A stretch of 64,000 bases of DNA. Source: Pezizomycotina sp. ARF18 (taxonomy: Eukaryota > Ascomycota). The notes beneath the pieces were generated by a model, which had not been told where the DNA came from, searched no databases, and saw only the letters and a list, made by a program, of their open reading frames with translations. Shown here piece after piece: positions 1 to 10,848 of the stretch (position 1 is its first letter; each line of letters opens with the position of its first letter). A program made the translations under genes and the position numbers. Location: contig AZLU01000031.1 of assembly GCA_002224055.1 (NCBI GenBank), positions 221,665 to 285,664 of the forward strand, in the 5' to 3' direction.

Positions 1-31
1 CAAGTACACTACGCGGTCTAGCGTCCCGTTA

Positions 32-435
32 TTACCGCCGAAGAGATAACTCATGTCCGAAGCCGCCGCGTCTACCGTTGTTTACGATACAAGCCGGCGG
101 TGAGATCTTCGTTGAATACACAAGACGGTCGCGAGGGGGTACGTTGAAGGTTTCTGTTGCTTTGTCTTGTTTATCCCATTTCTTCCACTTTTTCGACTCT
201 TTATCTTCTTCGTCCGGTGAGGATGTCTCTGATGTTGATGATAGAGAGTCATCTTCATCCTCGGAAGTTTTCTGCGTCGCGAGTTGCAGCGCTCGACCTA
301 ACCGTCTTTCAGATTCTACCGTGGGGTTCTCCAGTCGCAATCCGTACGCCCGTCGAGGAAGACTAGTGCATTTGTTCTTCTATTTCTGAGAGTATTCTAG
401 CGATGCTGCGCGATGAAGCTACGCGATGAAAGAGA
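32..435 (-). pseudogene. C-terminal part of a gene split by copia copy 1
   Basis: Read on the minus strand, the frame of the 5290-5537 segment continues across the retrotransposon insertion point for about 25 codons (through L-F-H-R-V-A-S-S) to a stop at 363-365. In a second frame, coding-like sequence goes on to a stop near 32: an acidic and serine-rich stretch (EDEDDSLSSTSETSSPDEED), then a basic K/W-rich stretch. A single frame change near 370 would join the two. Such a charged low-complexity tail suits the cytoplasmic end of a membrane or regulatory protein, but I do not recognise the family. Removing the element and one copy of the CTCCC target duplication restores the junction codons, so this and 5290-5537 were probably one gene. 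The frame continuity is seen; the gene identity is unknown. Confidence 0.4.
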
Positions 436-440
436 CTCCC

Positions 441-753
441 TGCTAGCTATTGGGCATGCCAAAGAGCATGACAAGTCTATAGGCATCGAGATGATGCTTG
501 TATAGCTGAGGAACAAGGAACTTCAGCTAGAGATATCAAGATCTCAGCTAGAGATATTAAAGAGATTACGACGATAAGGCTCTGCGAGCCGTCGAGGTAG
601 ACTATATATATTATATTAAGATTATAGTATCATTAGTTTATTATATATAGCATCATATATTCCCTTAGTTAGTCTAGTTAGTTTAGTAGTTAAATCTATA
701 AGTTCGATCCTATCCTACATTATTAGATATTATACTATATATCTACGCTAGTA
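441..753 (+). repeat. 5' LTR of copia copy 1
   Basis: Begins TGCTAGCTATTGGGCATGCC and ends ..CGCTAGTA. The outer (left) 150 bp keep many C and G residues, while the inner end is strongly C-to-T changed. It matches the 4978-5289 LTR along its whole length. Confidence 0.93.
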
Positions 754-770
754 GGTTATAAGCCCGGTTA
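754..770 (+). other. Primer-binding site of copia copy 1
   Basis: GGTTATAAGCCCGG directly abuts the LTR. It is complementary, with one transition, to the anticodon arm (GGGCTCATAACC) of fungal initiator tRNA-Met, not to a tRNA 3' end. This points to half-tRNA priming as in Drosophila copia. Confidence 0.6.
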
Positions 771-3700
771 ATAATATATCTTAATAAACGTATAGACTTA
801 CTTCTTAATCTCCCCTAAACGATATATCTTACAATATCTCTCTTACTAAAGTTTAACGAGATAAAGTTAAAGGCTAATCTTATAAATTATCTCGATTAGA
901 GTATATATATAATTACGTTCCTTAAGTATAATAAAGTCTAGGATATTACTAGTAAACCGCTTAAGGCTACGGTAGCCGACGTAGAGCTAAGTACTAAAGA
1001 TTAAGATAATAACTTAAAGGCGTATACTATTATTAAAGCTTACTATAAGGTAGAGACTCGACGTACTTATCTACGATCTACTAATAGTAGCGTAAATAAG
1101 GTATAGATACTTAAATTTAATATATATCGCTATTATCGCTATTAGTAAGCCTTATATTAGGAAATAACTAAGGTAGATTTAACTTAAGAATAAAGTCGAT
1201 ATTTAAAAATTTATATAGAAGTATTAAGATCTTATTAAAACGTATAATAAGATATTAGGCTCGATCTTAATAGAGAAGACTAAGGCGAAGACGGCGGAGA
1301 AAATAGAACTAGGTATAGGCTTAAAGATAATATAATTTAAGTAGAGGCTATTAATCTATCTATAGTATCTTAATAGTAACTAAGAAACGTTTATTAAATT
1401 TTAGTAGATAATAGATTTAATAGTAAGGAACTGATCTTAATATACTCGAGAAGACGTTACTCGTCGAAGAGGTAAAGCGTAGAATATAATATACCGGAGA
1501 CGTTAGCTCTAGGATAATAAGGCGCTATTTAGAAGGAATAGCTAAGGTAAAACCTAAAGGAACGATAGAAGGCTTATAAGTTTAAGGGTAAATACTACTA
1601 CTATGATAAGGTTAGATATAAGAGGGCTAACTATAGGAAGCGTATAAAAAATAGAAGGATAGCGTAATAACGGGGTATAGGCTTTATAGTATAAACTTTA
1701 GTATAAGATACTAGCTCTAGAGATAATCTAATAGTTTCTCGACTTAGGCGTATCTTCTTATATAACGATAATAAGAGTATTTTTAACTATAACCCCTCTT
1801 AAAGCTATAGAATATTATAATTAATAGAAAAGTACTATAGGCTATCGTACTAGCTTAATATTTATAAGGCTTAGTAGGGAGTATAGCGGTAGTCTTATTA
1901 AACTTAAAATATACTATACGCTCTAAAGATAAAGTATAGCCTATTCTCGATCTCTTATATAAGGTAAGATATATAATAATAATCTAATAAGATAGATATA
2001 CGATAACTAGACTAAGGCTAAAGATTAAAGCTATTATAAAATTAAAATAGAAGATCTTAGATAAGATCGTAATATTTATAAAAAAGAGTTTAGCTCTCGC
2101 TACTATATAAGAAGTATATAATAGCTTAAATATATCGGTAAAGATTATATTAAGTAAATAATTAAGTATAGAAGTATTAGTATTATTAAAGACGGTAAAG
2201 ATCTTTAGAGCTATATTAACTATAAGGCCTACGGACTTACTAATTAAAGTAATACTAAATTATAAGAAACCTCGTTTAGATAAATATAAGCTAATAGAGA
2301 TAATCTTTTAGATTTTTATTAATAGGCGTATATAAAGAGCCTTAGAGATTATATAGAGTTTTACCTTCTTTAAAGAGAATAGTCGAAAGTCTTAAATCTA
2401 CTTTATAAAATAAAAAGGTAAAGATAATACTTTTATACTTTAATAGTATCTTAAATAGCTAACGTTAATTAAACCTTAAGCTTATTAAGCTATAATACGA
2501 TAAAGGTAAAGAATATACCTTAATTATAGACGCTATAATAAAGTAGAGATTATAGTCGTATCTTAGCTATATATATATCTTTATAAAATAGCGTACCTAA
2601 AAGCTTAATTAGATTTTATTAATAAATAAAAATATATTAGCTACGTTAGAATTACCGCCGTGCTATAGGTAGAGTAATAAATTATTATAATCTAATCTAT
2701 AACTATACGCTATTAAGGCCGCTTAAGGTACTAAAATAATAAATAGACGATACTATAGGAAATAGGAAGGTAGAACTTCCGATATCTTAAACTTTAGAAT
2801 ATTTAGTAAACTATATTATATATATATTATAAAAACTTTAAAAGAAGCTAGATAATACTATTAAGAAGATATATTTATAGGCCTAAAGGCTTATAATATC
2901 TACTAAGTCTAAGATCCTACTATCTATAAAGTACTAATCTATAGAGATATTAGATTTTCGATTAAATCGACTTTTAAAGTATATAACTTTATAAAGATAA
3001 TAAAAATTCTTTTAAATACGTTAAAGATCTTAAAATAGGTTTAATCTAAAAATAAAATAGTAACGGCGCTAGATTACGATTAAAACTTAACTTTTAATTA
3101 TTAATTAAATATTTATAAGACGATTATGCTAGAATAGCCTAAAAATAAGAGTAAAGATCTTAATAACGCTAGTTTATAGCTAAAATCTAAGGATACTTAC
3201 TCTTATAAAGAAAGTTATGTAAATACTATAAGATAGATCTACGATAATTAATTAAAGATAATAAGTATATTTTTAAAATTATTAAAGATAAAATCTAGTA
3301 GTTAAACTATAAGATACCCTATAGGCTAAAATACGTTAATAAAATCTAATAGTTATACGCCTTAGAGAAAAGGCTATAAAGGATTAATAATATATATTAA
3401 TAAATTAGAGCTATTTACTTATAAAGAGGCATAGCTCTATAACATAAAGAATAGTATATTAATAGATTAAGAACTATTCTTAATTAAGAATAAGACGTAT
3501 AGAAACCTATAGATTCTTAAGATCTCTTCTTAGAAGATAATATCGTTAATAATAAATAGGTATTTAAGTATAAGCGCGATACTACCGGTTAGATTATAAT
3601 ACTTAAGTTAAGACTAGTCGCTCGAGGCTTTATATAGAAGTAAAGGATTAATTATAACAAGATATACGTACCGGTAGCTAAAATATTAATAATAAGGCTA

Positions 3701-4977
3701 TTTTTTATATTAGTAGCCTAGCTCGATCTTAAATATAAATAGATAGATATAATAATAGCCTTTTTCGTACCTAAACTAAAGTAAAAAATTATTATTAGGC
3801 CTCTAAAAGAAAGCGGAATTAATAGATTAGTTTAGTTAATAAAAACTCTATATAGCCTTAAATAGTTACCTTTAAGAATAATACGGAGAACTTACCTTAG
3901 TTCTTAAATTATTAAAGTTTAAAGTTTATCGGCTTAATAATAGCTTATTTATTAATAAAGATTATTAGCTAATAATATTATCTACGTCGATAATCTATTA
4001 ATAGTTAGATCTAATAAATATAAATTAAGATACTTAAGCGAGATCTTAGTTTATACTTTAAAATAAAGGATATAAGGCTAGTAGTCTATTTTTTAGGTAT
4101 ATAAATAAAATAGACTAGGTCTAGAGAATAACGGCGTCTAGTATTATATTAATTCGTATATATATAATTACTCCTTAAGAGATTAGGCTTAAAAATACCT
4201 TTAAGATTAATACTCCTATAGAAAGGGGAAGTATTTTTTAAATAGAGAATTAGGATACTATACTGGTAGTATAGTATTAATAGATAGTAGGAAGTTTAAT
4301 CTATATTCTATTTACTAGGCTAATCGATACCTTCGCTATTTTAACGTTAGGGTAATACGTTAGCGAAGTAAACTAAATTTATGAGAAGTAGTAAAAAGAG
4401 TATTATATATTAGGGAGATTCCTTAATTATATATTACGTACTATGCCCGTGAGATAGAGGATAAGATACTAGATCTATATATTTACGTAAACGCTGATTA
4501 GGCTAGATATAGCTTACTTATAGATCTATTATTAGTTATATAGTAACGTTTAACGAATAGCTATCTTATATTGTTTAAAAAAATAACGTACTATAGCTAT
4601 TAGTAGTACTAAGGTAGAATATATAGCTATAAGGAAGGCTTTATAAGAAGCTTTCTAGGTACTTTAGATACTAAAGGATATATAGTAAGCCTTTAAGTTT
4701 AAGGCTTTAATAGTATCGGATATATATAGATAATTAAAGTACTATAGTATTAAAGGATCTTAAATATTATAGTAAAACTAAGTATATCGATGTATAATAT
4801 TACTTTATAAGAGAACTAGTTTGAGAAGAAACTATCGAGCCTTGATATATAAGATTAGAGGATAATATCGCGAATATATTTATTAAACTATTTATGAAGA
4901 TATTTTATAATAGCGCTATGAAGGCTTAGGTATAAAAAGATAGGATAAAGATTATTAGTATTATTAATAAGGGGAGG

Positions 4978-5289
4978 TGCTAGCTATTAGGTATACTAAA
5001 GAGGTATAATAAGTCTATAGTATCGAGATAATACTTATATAGCTAAAGAATAAGGAACTTTAGCTAGAGATATTAAGATTTAGCTAGAGATATTAAAGAG
5101 ATTATAACGATAAGGCTTTATGAGCCCGTCGAGGTAGACTATATATATTATATTAAGATTATAGTATTATTAGTTTATTATATATAGTATCGTATATTCC
5201 CTTAGTTAGTCTAGTTAGTTTAGTAGTTAATCTATAAGTTCGATCTTATCCTACATTATTAGATATCATACCATATATCTGCGCCAGCA
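4978..5289 (+). repeat. 3' LTR of copia copy 1
   Basis: Starts TGCTAGCTATTAGG after the purine tract and ends ..ATCTGCGCCAGCA. The inner start is more mutated than the same part of the 5' LTR; the outer end is nearly unmutated. Confidence 0.93.
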
Positions 5290-5537
5290 CTCCCATGGTT
5301 TATACTGAACCCAAAGGCGGTAGCGATACCTCCCATGCGGTAGGTCGATGATAGAGTCATAGTACGGAATGTCGCGCCGCGGATGGAGCGCTTAAAGGGT
5401 TTCTCCGCGTGTCGCGCGGGAGATGCGAGGAAGTTAAAGAATAAGAAGTCTTGTATACGCGTCCTGACATCGTGAAGTACCTCCAGTAACACGCGTAGAG
5501 CTGATGCTTTAGGTAAAGGTTCGGGATTTGCTTTCAC
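5290..5537 (-). pseudogene. Upstream part of the gene split by copia copy 1
   Basis: An open minus-strand frame runs from 5537 into the insertion site, with coding-like composition (for example L-R-V-L-L-E-V-L-H-D-V and G-G-I-A-T-A-F-G-F-S-I-N-H). Just upstream is a TAG that is also a plausible 3' splice site (..GTGCTAG), so this could be an internal exon. Its frame continues exactly into 435-363 once the element is removed. The last 20 or so residues of the present ORF come from the LTR. The family is not recognised. Confidence 0.4.
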
Positions 5538-6157
5538 TTCTACTCGCTAGCACATATCGCAGGCACAGGAGAAGCAGTGCAATTATACAACTTCTCTCGA
5601 TCGATCACGAAAGACGATGGGGGCATAAGGCTGACGTTGATAAACGCTGTGTTTACGCCTTCTTGACCCCGTATTCCGATCCGACACGGTTGCGATTTCA
5701 CGAAAGATAGGAATGAGTCGGTTTGAACTTTTAATCGTCCCGTATACGCGTTGTGGCTGTGTCTACCTACAGTCGATAGTTTGCGCAGTCGCTCGAGATT
5801 CGGACACAGAAGTTTCAGAAAGAGAGATACAAGCAGATATGGAGAAAACTGGCGAGAATCCGAATTATATTATTTTCGTAATGGTTACTTCTAAAGAACA
5901 GGCAACAATAATGGAAAGAAGGCATAAAAGAAAGAATAAGAATACCCCTAGACTCCTTACATGTTTAAAGCAAAAAATTCAAGGACAATCTTGAAAAAGG
6001 AAGTATAAAATAATAATTAAATACATCAATAAGCACTTCTGAACCTATCGTTGAACCGATACCAACGATAGCCTCCATCAGATGTGATTCACTCGCCAGA
6101 GAATGAGAGTTTCGAGTTCCAAAATCCGCAATTATTAACCATAGAAATCCGGGTTTC
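5538..6157. other. Intergenic, one small unassigned ORF
   Basis: The only open stretch of note is a 93-codon plus-strand ORF at 5713-5994 with a Lys/Arg-rich end. It has no motif I recognise and may be chance. The rest is unremarkable noncoding DNA. Confidence 0.4.
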
Positions 6158-7802
6158 CTAAGCCATGCGCTCGATCGTCAAGGCATCATTGATTGTCGGA
6201 ACAGGTTGGTAAGACGTGTTAACATTAGAATGGTCCGGAGCGACAGGGAACATTTCTTCCATCGACTGATCATCCATCGCACCCATGTCTATCATCGCGG
6301 TCTTGTTGTAAGGGCTGTTCTTACCCATCGGCCTCCGAAGAAGAACATCGCATAGGGGAACAAGCTGAAGAGCGCGGAGATGGAGCCGAGGATAGTCAGG
6401 GCGGTTTTGCCGGTGAGGTTTGTGAACATTTGGAGAATGACGAGGGGCAGGAAACCGGCTAGGGCGATGCGGAGACAGGCAGCGGCGGTAAGAGCGGAGA
6501 GGGTACCGGCGGCGGGGTAGGCGTAGAAGAGGTAAGAAATGATTCCGATCTGTGAGAATTTGTTAGAATTGATTCATTGTAGCAGAATTTGATGACAATT
6601 GAAGATGGATACTTACGAGGCAGCACATGTTACCCCAAACATAGAGAACAGTTCCAAAGATTGGGCTGAGAGGGCTAACGTTCGGGTCGGCGGTGTAACC
6701 AATCCAGAAAAGCGCGGGGGCAAGGCCGAGAACACCGATCATAGCCGTGGCCAGCCTCCACTCAAGAGCGGCGGTTCCCCTGCGGTGCCTGGGCAGTAGA
6801 TGAGCTTGTCGACGAGGTAACCGGTGATGTAAGCGAGAGTAGCACCAAGGATAGCGGAAGAAAACGCGATGCGACTTTCCAGAGCGGAAGTTGTATACAC
6901 CGCCAAGGACTGCGGGAACGGTAATAAAGAACTGGAAGACGACGGCGAAGTTGAGACCGAGGAGCAAGCTAGAGAGGATAACGATGGGTTCGGAGACGAG
7001 TTGCTTGAGCGGGTCGATAATGGTGGTCTTAGCCATTTCAGAGAGCGTTACGCCGGATTGCGCGGAGGGAGGCGAGCCTCCCTGCCGGCGCGGCGGGCAA
7101 TTGTACGGGCGATTTCACGAGGGTAAGTTTCAGGCATTCCGATACCGACGAGAATAGCTCCGGCAGTGACCATGAGGGTGGTCCACTGGCTCCAATGCAT
7201 GCCATTCCGGAAACTGCGAATCCGTTAACGAGGGGTCCGCAGCCCGTGCCGACGTACGCTGCAAGCGAAAGAGCGGAGTAGTACTGTCCAGTTGCTTCCT
7301 CGCTCCACACATCGGCGAAAGTACCTTCGATCAAGACAAGGCAAGGACCGCCGGCAAATCCGGAAAGGAAGCGAGTGATACACAGCGCTGCGAAGTTCAT
7401 CGAAAATCCGGAACCGAGGACGAAGATCGCAAACAGTGAGATGGAAGCGAAGTAGACTGGCGTCCGACCGAACCGCTCGGAAAGATGCGGCGTGTAGATT
7501 GGTGCGAAAGCGATTCCGAATAGGAACAGTGAGAACGGGACTACGGCGGTTATTGGCGATACATTGTATGCCATCGAGACTGCGACATTGAAGGGATGTA
7601 TGCGGTAAGGCCGAATGCGACCGAGAAGGCGAAGAGGAAGCTTGCTAGCGAGGCATGTAGTTTGCGGGTTACTGGCCAGTTTTGGGGCTTCACTGGCAGG
7701 TAGTGGATTATGACCGTGCGGACCGGCTGCCGCCGGCTTCGAGCTCATACTGTGCTTAGGATCCATCGTGGACTCTGTAACGTCGTGCATCGTTGAGGAC
7801 AT
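6158..7802 (-). CDS. MFS transporter, DHA1-like multidrug/polyamine type, frame broken
   Basis: Probably a 12-helix plasma-membrane proton antiporter exporting drugs or polyamines (family knowledge; substrate unknown). The start at 7802 gives a polar cytoplasmic N-terminus of about 65 residues. Then come helix 1-2 sequence, the MFS loop 2-3 motif L-S-E-R-F-G-R-T-P-V-Y (about residue 105) and a helix 4-5 stretch R-F-L-S-G-F-A-G-G-P. The second half has I-A-F-S-S-A-I-L-G, then E-W-R-L-A-T-A-M-I-G-V, and ends with a polar tail to the TAG at 6158-6160. An intron with GTAAGT donor and CACAG acceptor lies at about 6550-6616. Total length near 520 residues is normal for DHA1. Frame changes are needed near 7200, 7080, 6870, 6810 and 6340. 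Conserved residues survive on both sides of each, so they may be assembly indels rather than true decay. Confidence 0.8.
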
Positions 7803-8922
7803 TGATGAAGAGAAGAAGTCGAAAGATCGGTAGATTATGGTTAGGGTTTCTTTATAAGATTACAATGAAGTATAAGCTAGTAAGTATAATTGGAAACCTC
7901 TAAAGGGGTCGTGAGAATGCTGATGTTGTTGATGATGAGAGTGAACCTGAGGATTGGGATTCAGAAGTCTTTATATCTACGAGAGTTATCAAGTTCAGAA
8001 GCGAAACATTCACCGTTATTATTTTCGCCTTTTCCTAGAGTAAGAGATGAAAGTGGAGCTTCCAAGACATGATAAGACGAGATGACAGATACCCTGGCCC
8101 GATATTCGTCAATCTTTCTGGAAGAGAATATCATTGCGCGTTGCCCTACCCGTCTAGACTTGTATAGCTTTGTAAGGCAGTATTATTCTGTTACGGAGCT
8201 TAGGGGCATTACATTGTCACTGGGATGAAAGAACTCTGCAGTAATATTCTTTGGTCAGAGACTTGGCTAGGACTATAGATTCCCCGGAGGCGCAAGGGCA
8301 CCCGAACAAAAGCACTTCTACAGTTCTACTCTTGCCTTTCCAAGGTTGATTCGGAGATCACAAGATTTGAATAACCATTCTACGATCTGCTTGGCTTTCA
8401 ATCACAGTATATTATTATTAATTAAACCTTACAGAAACTGCGGTTCGCCAAATTTCGAGTTTTACAATTCAATTCGTTATCACTTCCGATCTTGGCCAGA
8501 CTGCGTTTCGAACGGAGCGAACCAGAGTATAGGAACTACTAGGCCTTGCTGGCGGGGGTCTCTGCTTCGGATTTTGGCAGTTTACCTCTCGATTACGGAA
8601 CAAAACGAAGCAGGGCTCGTATTTCGTAGTTTTACGGGCGGGATAAGGGGTTGTCAACGCGGAATAATTTCGGCGGATGGGTGTTTCTGTGCATTTTAGC
8701 GTGTTTTAAACGTCTGAGGTCTGCGACTGGGCACTGTGGGCAGTGAGATTTGGAATTCCCTAGATTCGCGTGTGGCCCTTTGCTAATTACCTTCAGGGGG
8801 GTCCTAGCAAACTTCCCCCTATTGGCAGTGATCTGACACAGCTTATTTGGAAGAACAGCGCAAATCCCAGCGCCTGTGATTAACGCTTTTATTAGGCACA
8901 TTGGGGAAGGCACAGGCGCCCC
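7803..8922. other. Intergenic, no gene seen
   Basis: It includes the MFS promoter side (7803-7900). ORFs at 8346-8699 and on the opposite strand lack coding character. I see no RNA gene or repeat. Confidence 0.4.
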
Positions 8923-9378
8923 GTGTGCTGGCTGTGTTTTAGAAAAGAATTTGAGAAGACCGGTTTCCTGATTATTCAGAAAGAAAGTCTAGAACTCTGC
9001 GAATATAATCAGGATGGAAGCGCGATTTTCCAACAATCTCACGGCTTTGCGTCCAAGACACGCCTGATTGGCACTGGCTATAGCGTCTGCTGGTGGACTG
9101 CTGCTGGCCATTCTAGAGACGCGCAATGGTCACAAATTCGGGTTTATGCCTATAGCCTACAAGCCGTCACAGTAAGATCTCTCTATTGGCTAGTATCATC
9201 GATCGCTCAAGGATATATCCTCCGGAAGAACTTCCGAAATGGTTGGAGAAAATTGACGTCCGCGATGTATCTAGACTTAGGGAAGCTGGACGTCGCACTT
9301 ACCAGAACTAAATTATACGGAATGAAATACAGTCCTAAGAAAGAGTTTAATCGGGATAATGTCCTCGGTTTCAAATAG
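8923..9378 (+). CDS. Unassigned ORF, faint fucose-lectin-like segment
   Basis: A 151-codon ORF with no intron evident. Residues about 47-80 (R-L-I-G-T-G-Y-S-V-C-W-W, then W-S-Q-I-R-V-Y-A-Y) faintly resemble the repeat of fungal fucose-specific beta-propeller lectins, where a Trp-containing strand is followed by Q-I-R-V-Y-Y-Q. The remaining sequence (a Lys/Arg- and Leu-rich end) does not continue that fold. It could be one relic blade of a longer gene, or chance. There is no signal peptide and no supporting neighbour. Confidence 0.25.
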   Translation: MCWLCFRKEFEKTGFLIIQKESLELCEYNQDGSAIFQQSHGFASKTRLIGTGYSVCWWTAAGHSRDAQWSQIRVYAYSLQAVTVRSLYWLVSSIAQGYILRKNFRNGWRKLTSAMYLDLGKLDVALTRTKLYGMKYSPKKEFNRDNVLGFK

Positions 9379-10439
9379 CCCAAAACCTGCTAATCTGCTA
9401 TCGGATCGCGACGAGAATTAGCCCCGTTACATCTTCCGAAGGCTTTGGTTTCTAATAATTCTAAACGTTTGGTAGCCGACTAACAAGCCTTGTCCTTGAT
9501 GTCAGTCCTGGCACCTTCGTCGAGCCATTACCAGTCTTTAAGGACGATCGTAATCACACCTTTTAATTTATATTACTTACTCGAGTCGATAATATAGGGT
9601 GCTTCAATAATTTCACTAAAATATCTTTCTACTTTAAGCTTCCTGGCTTTTGATTAGCCTGCGCCAGTGAACCTAACAGGTCGAGGTGTCTTTCAATGTA
9701 GATAAGCACGAGCATCGGATCCCCGCCGTCTGACCCGACGTTTTGCAGAACAATTGAGAAGTACCTTGGAACAGCTATTGGCAAACTGGGGGCCAAAGTT
9801 ATATTATTCTTCGGATATATGTCGGTTAATATAATTTTGGAAAGAATAAAATAAATATTAATACCCGAAAAATCGCGAGCCCTATAATTTCAGGACGGTG
9901 GTTGAATGAGAAAGTATCGAGGGTACTACTACAGTTCGTGCCCGCATTCAAGATCGTGTTACAGCATCTTCTTTCGCGACGCAAATTCATAAGCCGCAAA
10001 ATTGGATACGATACTAGATTAGTGTATTATGCTATAGCAGAGTATTATGCTATAGCAGAGTCAGAACAGGTGTAGGATAAACCTGATATATAATCTATAT
10101 ATCTGCGGCCATCTAGCTTCTCTAAGGCACTGTTTATATATAGCGATTTCCGGGATTTCCGTCCTGGGACAAGCGTTTTCCGCCAATGAAATCCTTTCTA
10201 TGAGCTGTTGCCCTTGGGGCTCAAAAACCCAAACGCGTTTTAGCTTTACAGCTTCAGCCTTGTTTCTTAAATTATAATGACCGAATTCCTCAAATCCCCA
10301 GTTTCAAGGTTCGATCGTTACGACGCCCAATAACCCGTCGCGTTGAGCAAATATAGGAAATATTCACAGCCTTTTGGTATGATACGGACACGAACGGGCG
10401 TACGATACCATCGAGATATGTACGACATGGAGTCTTCGC
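9379..10439. other. Intergenic with a short direct repeat
   Basis: No gene seen. An 18-bp unit (GTATTATGCTATAGCAGA) is repeated head to tail at 10024-10059. AT content is raised at 9540-9620 and 9800-9900. Confidence 0.45.
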
Positions 10440-10848
10440 GAGTACCGAACCATCGCCGCGGGGCCTAAAGCACCGCCGCCTCCTCCGGACCGAGAGATTC
10501 CATCCTCTGATCTCCTCTCCTTCCAATCACCGCCCGCCCGTTTATCCGATTACCACCAGAGCTACTCCTCGACGTTGCAGACCACCTCCGGACGAAGCCG
10601 ACGGGAATGCCTCCGCATCGCTGATGGCCGCTCCGTTCCGTGCTACCGCTGCGCCGCAGATGGTGTTTTTCCGCGACTTCATGGACCGCGTCTTACCCGT
10701 CATGAACGCCCTCGCGCACACGAGAGTCCCGGAAGTACGGCGACGGGAAAGAAAAGGGTGGTAAACCGCCACCAAAGTATTTTCTGTGTTACAATTGTAA
10801 GATGGTACGCGTGATCGAGAGCGAGTGGGCGACGCCGGATCAGCTATG
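10440..10848 (+). CDS. Pro-rich hypothetical protein with C-x2-C, frame broken
   Basis: This GC-rich island differs from the AT-richer DNA around it. One plus-strand frame reads P-K-A-P-P-P-P-P-D-R-E and continues for about 65 residues. A second frame carries M-V-F-F-R-D-F-M-D-R-V-L-P-V-M-N-A-L. A third carries P-P-P-K-Y-F-L-C-Y-N-C-K-M-V and ends at a TGA near 10846. Taken together it looks like one small protein with a Pro-rich start and a C-x2-C near the end, needing two frame changes. No start codon is certain. I do not recognise the family. The ORFs on the opposite strand here are probably shadows. Confidence 0.35.

Larger units (their letters stand above)
441..5289 (+). mobile_element. 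Ty1/copia LTR retrotransposon copy 1, RIP-mutated
   Basis: This is a full-length 4.85 kb element with 312-313 bp LTRs (441-753 and 4978-5289) and a perfect 5-bp target duplication CTCCC at 436-440 and 5290-5294. The LTRs run TG..CA, with the inner 3' end changed to TA. A primer-binding site follows the left LTR at 754 and a purine tract (AAGGGGAGG) precedes the right LTR at 4969-4977. The interior is very AT-rich, full of TAA and TAG in every frame, and has no usable ORF. Pol relics are still legible: a reverse-transcriptase Y-V-D-N at 3983-3994 (from YVDD), an RNase H-like S-S-T-K-V-E-Y near 4600-4633, and a Gag zinc knuckle near 1590-1635 whose Cys and His codons have become Tyr. The gag-RT-RNase H order with these motifs places it in Copia. 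It is immobile as sequenced. Confidence 0.95.

Noticed and set aside
8346-8699. 117-codon plus-strand ORF as a gene
   Set aside because: No motif, no plausible start context, and stop-free only by chance against an equally open opposite strand.
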